DNA from: Ustulina deusta
Lineage: Eukaryota > Ascomycota > Sordariomycetes > Xylariales > Xylariaceae
DNA length: 64,000 nt
Direction of reading: 5' to 3'
Assembly (NCBI GenBank): GCA_023159155.1
Contig: JAJNNX010000014.1
Span: 248,001-312,000, forward strand
Below, in pieces: positions 57,051 to 64,000 of the stretch (positions are counted from its first letter, which is position 1; each line of letters opens with the position of its first letter). Below the pieces are notes generated by a model that had not been told where the DNA came from, made no database searches, and saw only the letters and a list, made by a program, of their open reading frames with translations. The position numbers were made by a program, and so were the translations under genes.

Positions 57051-60000
57051 TGCCGCACGGTCCATTCATTCGATAAGCTCAATTTGCTCAAGCACTCGAT
57101 CGTCTTTCATGTCGCCCTGCATTGATTTCAGTCGTTCAACTCGTCGCATTATACCCAATAGAATAAATAGACAGTCCGTTCTCTTTTTTGTTTCTCTCTC
57201 GCCGTATTTATAATTTTAAATGAATGTGTGGTGAACGCTGTTGCGAGGTCAGTCCCTTCTAAGTGGCTAAATAACTGCGTCCTGGTCAGCAGTTATGTGA
57301 TACGTCCTGTGCGGTCTTTTGGTGCTGCATCAGCCAACAGCCCGTGCCAGCCTGCTTTGTTTGTTCCGGGCTGCATGGATGGCATAGTCAAGGGCTTTTT
57401 ATTGCTTGCTTGTATTCTTTTCTAGTATGATATACTACACTGAAATAGACCTATGGCTTCACCGTCCCTACTAACTAAGATCATAGTCCTTCAGCAAGCT
57501 CGTATTAATTGATCGGTTATATCAGTGAACGACATGGACTACCAACACCTGAGAGAAAAAGAAGAGTAGCCGCTTAACGGTACCTCTAAGGTAGGTACCC
57601 ACAGTTACCACACACATCACCTAGGGCGGGGGCGGGGGCGGTAAGGCTTTAAGACCCCATTAACAAGCATTTCTAAGTGTGTGGAATCCTTCTAAATTAG
57701 GAAGGAATCTAAAGATAACGATTTACAATTTATGACACAGATAGCGCCATTCTCTTCTAAGAGGGATAAAAAAAAAAAAAAAAAAAAAAGGGGTTATAAA
57801 TATCAGGCATCCGATGATTTGCTGGTGCAACGATCTTCCCCTACACTGAGAAGGCTATATGAACGATGTGTGGTCTGTAGGGGTGCTTAGCTCCCGTTTC
57901 TTCGCTGGGGAGAATAAGACATAAACAGGGGGTACCTTGGGTCGTCTAGGATGGATGGTGGATAATGGCGCGCTAAAGCGGCAAATCCTGCCTCCAAATG
58001 ATCGCAAATGCATGCTAAGCTGAACAACCACCTACTAATGCATGTAGAATCTGCAGAAGATATGGCAGAACAACTCAACTGGGATACTAGCGCCGCATTT
58101 CAACACCTATTTATGGCAGCTTCTCCCTTTGGTTTCTCTCTCCCTAGCGCTAACAGGGCTGTATCTACCCACTGTCACATTCGGCAATTCAGAGGCGGAT
58201 CAATAGATCCAGCTATATGACCGCCTAGCTGGCTGCAATACGACGGCGGTTCGGACAATTTATCGATTACTACCCACCTACTTGGTACTACTGCAACGCG
58301 AGAGAGAAGGAGGAGGGACGGAGAGAGACGTCTGCTTGGTTGTCTTAGGTGACTAACGTCTTTGTAAATACCCAGTTACAGGTAGGTACTTGGGTCAGTT
58401 CAGTAGTTGCCCAGCCATCGCTGTGATCAGTGGGAATTGAGTGAAAGCGCGCCGAAACGTGCAAGGCCGGGCTTCTTATGCATTCCAAATGACTGGCTGG
58501 TGACCTATCGGCCGGCTGTTGCTGATCATCTCGGATGTTGCGGTGTGCAGTGACACCCACGTCTGCTGCAATGCAGCCGTCCTCGGCCAACTGCAACATA
58601 CGGAGATTTCTGTCTCCCCTGCATGCATTAGAAATGACCTACAGATGCGAGTCTACTGCATAGCAGATATAACTGCAGATGATAGGAATCAGGCTTTGGG
58701 GCCAAGATAGGTATGCAACCTAGTACCTACGTAGGTTTGCCCCTCATCAGTCTACCCTGACCACCGCCTTGATCAGGGTGCGGAGCGAGACAGAGAAGAG
58801 GATGATCCCCGGTCAGGCGGAGCCCAGGCGCTTATACGCAACGGAAGGTAACTTGAGTTACATGACATGACGTCGGGGGGGCTGGGAAGGTTGGATGGAT
58901 ACTAAGTGCTAAACGTAAATATCTAAAAGGTACCTCCCAACCTAGAGAGTAGGTAGGTAGATACATGACCTACCTTCGTTGATGGTGAGCGACAAACCTA
59001 AAAGGGAGGCTGGTTGAAAAAAGAAAAAGAGGAAGAAGAAGGGGGGAAACAGGGTTTTGGATGGAAAGCAGTCGCTGACCGTACGAAATGGAAGGCAGCT
59101 CTACGCGTCACATGAAGGGGAGGAGCGAGGGGTTCCTCGTCTTCTTCTTCCTCCTTTTTTTTTTCTTGTTTTTTGTCCGCCATTTAGTTAACTCCTTTCC
59201 ATCCCTCCAATTCCCTACTTTCACATCATGATATATTAATCCAACAGGCTCCCACCCACACCCAATCATTCGGAACCTCGTTCTATTCTTTTTTTCCTTT
59301 CTCCTCAACTGGGCGAGTATCTCATGTCCTGTATGACGACAATGAGTGCCCGCAACCCAGTCCAGACTTGGGAATCCCTAGATCGGGATTGTTTCTGACA
59401 TGACATTTTGGGTTGTGGTTAGACCAACTCCTCACACGTAATCACCAACCTACCAACCTTGCTCTGAAAAACAGGTACAGCAACTACGTTACTGTGTCTC
59501 AGGTCCACCGTGACCAAGATCTCTGGTATATGTAATTTGATCGCCAATATTTAGGTTCCAAATCCGAGTCAGTTACCTCAGCCATCCCTTTCTAGAGCAC
59601 ATACCATCCACCATCACGTAAGTAGGCAGGCGTTCTTATTGGTGTCCTCATAAGCTAGTACTTTCTAGTCTTCTCGTTTACAAAAAGCCAAAGATTCTCA
59701 CAGGACGCGAATCCATCATGCATACAAGAGACAGTCAACCTATCATCAAACTAACAGAGGGCTCATCCAACTTCGACAGTTTTGAAAGCCCTACGACAAT
59801 GAGCAATCCCGATAGGTGTACGTAGCCTATCCTTCGGCAAATCAACTAGCCAACCGGCCCATGAGCAACAAAGAACGAGCCCAATGTGTCTCCCGACTTC
59901 GACAATAGACATCCCTCGTCGATAATGGAGATCCACGATTTACCCCCCTTAACCCTGCCTATATAACCGCTTGTTCCCTGGCCACAATCATTATCTACCT

Positions 60001-61723
60001 ACAGTATAGGTAAGCAAGCAGGTGTAGATTGGCTCACAGTTATATGAGTATGCTACTTAATATGAGCGCTAAGCCACAGTCGGGTTGGCTTGAGGAGCCC
60101 ACACATACCCAGATGCACCCACATGTTACATACACAATGCCGATTATGATAAAAGGGCGCGTTGAACCACTCATAATTAAGCTTATTTCATCGCCCCGGG
60201 CGATCGATCGATCGAGCGAGTGCGCGAGCGAGCAGACACTCGGGACCTCGCATCATCAAAGTTCGTTCATCAACGCCACGAATCATTTCACCAACTGCGC
60301 TATTGGGACTAATAGTAGGTGATAATAATGGCCGAAGGATCGAAGTATGCCTATATGATGACGACTATATTCCAGCCACGGGGCGTACCGTATATCTCTT
60401 ATGTGAGCTTCTGCGGATATACCCCTTCTCTGGTCTCCCTTCTGCGTTATGTTGTGCTGAGTAGTTGTATATGGGGAAAGATGATAGGTCGGTTCGTGAG
60501 ACAACATGAACAGCAACCAGCCTTTCTGAAGTCTTAATAGGTATGAATTATAACTCCACAAGCTTACCTAGGGGAAATTTATCTTCTTTCTGTGTTGGGA
60601 GCAAGAAGCATGACTTTATTTCTATCTGTCTATCCTGTATCCCCCACCTCCCGTGCCTCGACTTTCACCCTGTGTTGTTTGGTTTCACCCGCCCCGCTGT
60701 TCTTACTCCCCCCTCTCAGCCTGGAGATGTAACCCATCAACAAATTGCCCACTCATTCGAATCTACAGGTTCGCTGGAGGATAATTCATTTTCTGTTCCA
60801 TGTTCTTCATATTTGTTCAATTATGATTATACATGTTGCTTCTCTTGCGCATTATATTTTGCTTGTATAGCATCATGCTTCTATTTCTCTTGACCTATCA
60901 TACAGCTTATCGCTCATCCATCATGAAGCCGCCGGTATTCGGCTTCGGATCGTATACCTCTCGGCTTTACGGATCTCCTAGTAACTGACAACTAGGAAAA
61001 AGAGTTGTACATCATGTACTGCCTCCATGGGCAGGACGGTAGATAAAGGGAACGGTCGTTCCACCTAGTGTCGACGGCACCCTCGAGATGCCACGCCTAA
61101 GGGGATAGCGCCACCAGAGTTGGAGCCAGTAATGATACATAAAGAAAAAGGAGAAGAAAAACAGACTGCCTCCACCGCCTCCCTCAATCAAGAATTTCTC
61201 GATCTCATGTCCCATGTACGATACCGCATGATCTGGCTCTTCCTTCATGTTGCTATTGCTACCCGACGTTGCACGAGCGGCCGACCTCAGGAAGTGCCAC
61301 AAACGCCAGCCCAACGAGAATTTTTCAACGTTCCCGATGGGCGGCTCCTCCTAAAAAACCGGAACACAAGGGCTACTCCAAAATATAGCCTGCTAATGGA
61401 TCCGAGGAGGCCAAAAACAAGCCTGATAATACACGCTAAACGCCCACAAGATGATGCTGCATGAAGAAAATCGCGAGATCCAAGAGGAACCAGCCCAGAG
61501 CGATGCAATATTTAGCGCATGTATGCAGTATGTTGTACAGTGGTATTTCCAGCGCGATGGATAATATAGTTCATTGGGTATGTGGGCAAAAAAAGGAGAT
61601 TTAACGCTGGCATGAGAATGCTTGCAAAGAAAACGTTTGATAGCCCACTTTCAGGTAGTGTTTACCGAGGGGGCTTAAGGAAAGCACATGTACCACCAAG
61701 TTTTATGGTACCGGAACCAGATT
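57051..61723. other. 4.7-kb stretch without a supported gene
   Basis: Open frames are short and mostly antisense pairs. A 73-codon minus frame at 61287-61508 contains a hydrophobic segment, but nothing around it joins. Features: poly(A) run at 57768-57789, several short TAGGTAGG motifs (for example 58950-58965) and T-rich stretches near 59150-59175. May hold non-coding transcripts that I cannot see. Confidence 0.45.
57768..57789. repeat. Poly(A) run, 22 nt
   Basis: Uninterrupted A22 between GAGGGAT and GGGGTTATAAAT. It could mark the 3' end of a retro-inserted RNA on the plus strand, but no recognisable source sequence precedes it. Confidence 0.85.
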
Positions 61724-64000
61724 TCATGGTTTTCGGCGCGGCGATGCCCCGGGCTTCTCAATCAAGCCACCGATATCCACACGGCCGGTGCGGTCATCTC
61801 GCTGCCAGGTAGCTTCCGCTGGTTGGCCAGGCTGTTGTTGCTGGCTCCGGATTGGGGGTAGCTGATATTCAGCCTGCTGAGTTGGTCGGGTGAGCGGGAG
61901 TTCGCTCCTGGGAATTTGGTGTGCTAACCCTCCCGGATGCTCACTTCTTGCCGATACCGATGCTGATGCCGAATACGACGGCACATTAGGGCTCATACCG
62001 GGACTGAGAGCAGAGACGAGCTGGGCCGATGTTTCAGGCTGTCTTGGTGTGAAGCTGCCCTCTCGGGATGGATCCGTCAACCGTGGTCGACCTGGATCGA
62101 AGGAAGCCGAGACGGGTGTTAGCTGTGTGAAAGGTTGAGGTTGGTATGAATAAGTAACATCTCGAGATCGAGGTGATGGAGATGGATGAGGAAAAGACCG
62201 ACCGGGCGAAGTCAACAAGAGCACTACAAAATATATCGAATCATCCTTGGCTAATCCAACACGGACTGGGTGTGGTCGGGGTTGACCATCGGCTACCACG
62301 AAAGTGAAGAACTCCTGGCGATCTAGCTGATATCTGGATGCCGTTTCGGGACCAAAAGGCTGTGATTTGATCACTCTCTCTTCCTCGTCTCTTCCATATA
62401 TGGGCGGTAAGTAATTTGGTTCTTTTGTAACCTGCTCGTTTTGAAGAGATTTGCACAACGCAACTACACGGTCACGTTCAGGAGGCGTGATCATATCCAC
62501 CAACTTCCGGCCGATGATTGGTTGGGACCGATATCCTAACCTTGACTGAGCATTCGACATGGTTGCGTCAATGAAGGTGCCTGACGCCTTTACCACTTCC
62601 AAATCCCCTATCGTTAAGAAAGCGACTGGCTCGGGGGCTTGCGTCGCGATTGATAGTGGAGGCGGGAAGACGTTGGCGTCAATCGCCGAACCACGTTCGA
62701 TGAACCTAGGCGCAACAACTTCACTAGGTTGTGATTTCAACACTCGATACGATTGACTTCTTCGCAGCGCATCGTCGAATGGAACAGGGGGGGCACTAGA
62801 TGGTGTGTAAAGCGAGAGCGGTCTCTGAATCGCCGGGTCCGGCGGATGCGCAAATCGTCCGGCGTCAAAACGAGGCTCTCGATCGTCACGTAACCGTGGC
62901 CTCCCGCGTTTCTTATGTTGGATGTCAATACAGGCATCTTCTTTCCCATTGCTCAAGCAACGTGAGCATGGTCTTTGAGCTGTTGAATATTCATTGTCAG
63001 CTTCTGGCCATGGCAAATGATAATAGTTCGAGCAACCTCGCCTCAAAAGAGTAGTATCTAGAGGGGCGTGGGCGTCGAAGGCATGGTTAAGCACTCGCTT
63101 CTGTAAGTTGCTCTCCTGAAATTGCGCATTGGAAGTTTTATGCCCTTTGCTACCCAATCGACAACACCCATCCCCCTGTTGGTAGTTTTAGGGTTGCCCT
63201 GAATCCCCCGAAACAGGTTTTCAAGTAGTAAGGTCAAGCTCCGTCCACGTCTCTCCAGGATATACCTGGGGGCACCCAGACTACAAAAGATAAGCCCCAC
63301 GGTTACATGTGCCCGATCCTGCTGAAGGAGTCATGGAGAGTGCCCGCTTGGGTTATCTACCTCCATGAGAACTGTGTATGATGTCATCCGGTCCTCCACC
63401 TTGTTCATGGGTTTTGTGGTGTTTGTGGAGACCTAGAAGTCCCTACTGGGTTCAGATTGAAGGCCTCGGGCTCCGTCGTGAAGATATCATGCCAAACATG
63501 AAAAAAGCGTACATACCATCACATCTACGGGAAGTCAGTGCTTATGCTGAAGATAGGATCACATCAAAGCTTACCGAAGATGAGCTCTTTTGCAAGGAAC
63601 ACAAGCAGACGCAACATGACCTTTGGTCTTCCTTTGGGACTTCGGAGAGGTGAACGCTGGGTTCTCCGAACCTGGAGGGTTGATGGGCATCGAATATGGG
63701 GCAGGACCAAGTCCGGGCCCACCTACCGGAGGTAATGAATACTGTGATTGCGGTATCATTTGTCCTGACGGTGGAGGATATGTTATTGGCCGTCCTATCG
63801 GGTCCTCTGAGCGCCGGTATGAATATGGGTTTCGATCTGGCGTTTCTAATGGGAAGGGTCGTGCAGCAGTTAAAGGAGGAGGCGGCGGTAGAGGTTGAGG
63901 AGGTGCTGTCCGATACTCGACCCCCGAAATAGCTGGACCTGCACGATACGCATCGTGAGATGGAGCCTGGAAGCCCCCTTGACCTCGCTCAGCGGCCTCT
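61724..64000 (-). CDS. Zn2Cys6 transcription factor with PAS-like region (5' end beyond window)
   Basis: Partial gene read leftward from the window edge. Exons (minus): 64000-63575 (open at the 5' end), 63524-63517, 62979-61724. The middle exon is only 8 nt (ATGTGATG), with acceptor CCGTAG and donor GTATGT. It restores HLRCDAQRPC and completes a zinc cluster: ACVPCKRAHLRC, then RPCSRC and DAC, spacing C-2-C-6-C-5-C-2-C-8-C. A basic region (HKKRGRPRLRDD) follows. Residues with PEPVAFLTIGDLEVVKAS...GRKLVDMITPPERDRV match a PAS fold, as in Ert1/AcuK- or Rds2-like factors, but the cluster sequence differs from those, so no name is given. The C-terminal third is Ser/Pro/Gln-rich, disordered and ends ASPRRKP. 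The N-terminus is Pro-rich. Confidence 0.88.

Noticed and set aside
61012..61508. Hydrophobic minus-strand frames with a Gly/Phe-rich stretch
   Set aside because: Short, frame-switching, with no consistent splice joins and no family resemblance.
1..64000. CRISPR arrays, bacterial operons, prophage or IS elements
   Set aside because: The window is fungal nuclear DNA; no spaced direct repeats of CRISPR type, transposase or reverse-transcriptase frames were seen.

Overview
The window is nuclear DNA from a filamentous ascomycete, most likely a sordariomycete. The evidence is short GT-AG introns (about 45-80 nt) with CTAAC/CTGAC-like branch sites, fungus-specific families (HET, DUF3433, PTH11-type rhodopsin-like receptor, HsbA, Zn2Cys6 factors) and single-copy ascomycete housekeeping genes. 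I assign no species. Gene models were spliced by hand from splice sites, reading phase and family resemblance; no database was searched.

Layout. 0.9-3.1 kb: HET-domain gene (+). 4.7-8.2 kb: DUF3433 membrane-protein pseudogene (+), broken by three frameshifts, a stop codon and loss of its last membrane segment. 9.0-9.5 kb: intact 162-codon ORF (-) that reads like a tymovirus-type capsid protein, an apparent endogenous viral gene and the most unusual item here. 10.7-12.1 kb: PTH11/rhodopsin-like membrane protein (-). 13.2 kb: intron-containing tRNA-Tyr (-). 14.3-15.4 kb: multi-pass membrane protein (+). 15.7-22.8 kb: divergent mitochondrial pair ATP25 (-) and RPO41 (+). 24.6-25.6 kb: four-exon, 12-cysteine secreted protein (+). 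25.8-28.4 kb: divergent pair ARC1-like tRNA-binding cofactor (-) and V-ATPase c'' subunit VMA16 (+).

28.4-33.2 kb is gene-poor, with microsatellites and decayed P450-like and MFS-like remains. 33.2-35.6 kb: Zn2Cys6 regulator (-). 35.6-39.7 kb: no gene seen. 39.7-40.8 kb: HsbA-type cell-wall protein with an 18-unit pentapeptide repeat (-). 43.4-44.3 kb: Cys-rich, Ser/Thr-rich GPI-type protein (+). 45.4-48.9 kb: NMA111 HtrA-like protease (+). 50.3-51.3 kb: small SANT/Myb-like protein (+). 52.3-54.6 kb: MLH1 (-) with a GC-AG intron. 56.4-57.1 kb: small two-exon hypothetical gene (+). 57.1-61.7 kb: no supported gene. 61.7-64.0 kb: Zn2Cys6 plus PAS-like regulator (-), cut by the window edge and containing an 8-nt microexon inside the zinc cluster.

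The window alternates conserved housekeeping blocks (ATP25-RPO41, ARC1-VMA16, NMA111/SANT/MLH1) with accessory stretches carrying surface or secreted proteins, self-recognition genes, regulators, pseudogenes and a probable viral insertion. The two divergent pairs share short intergenic regions that probably act as bidirectional promoters.
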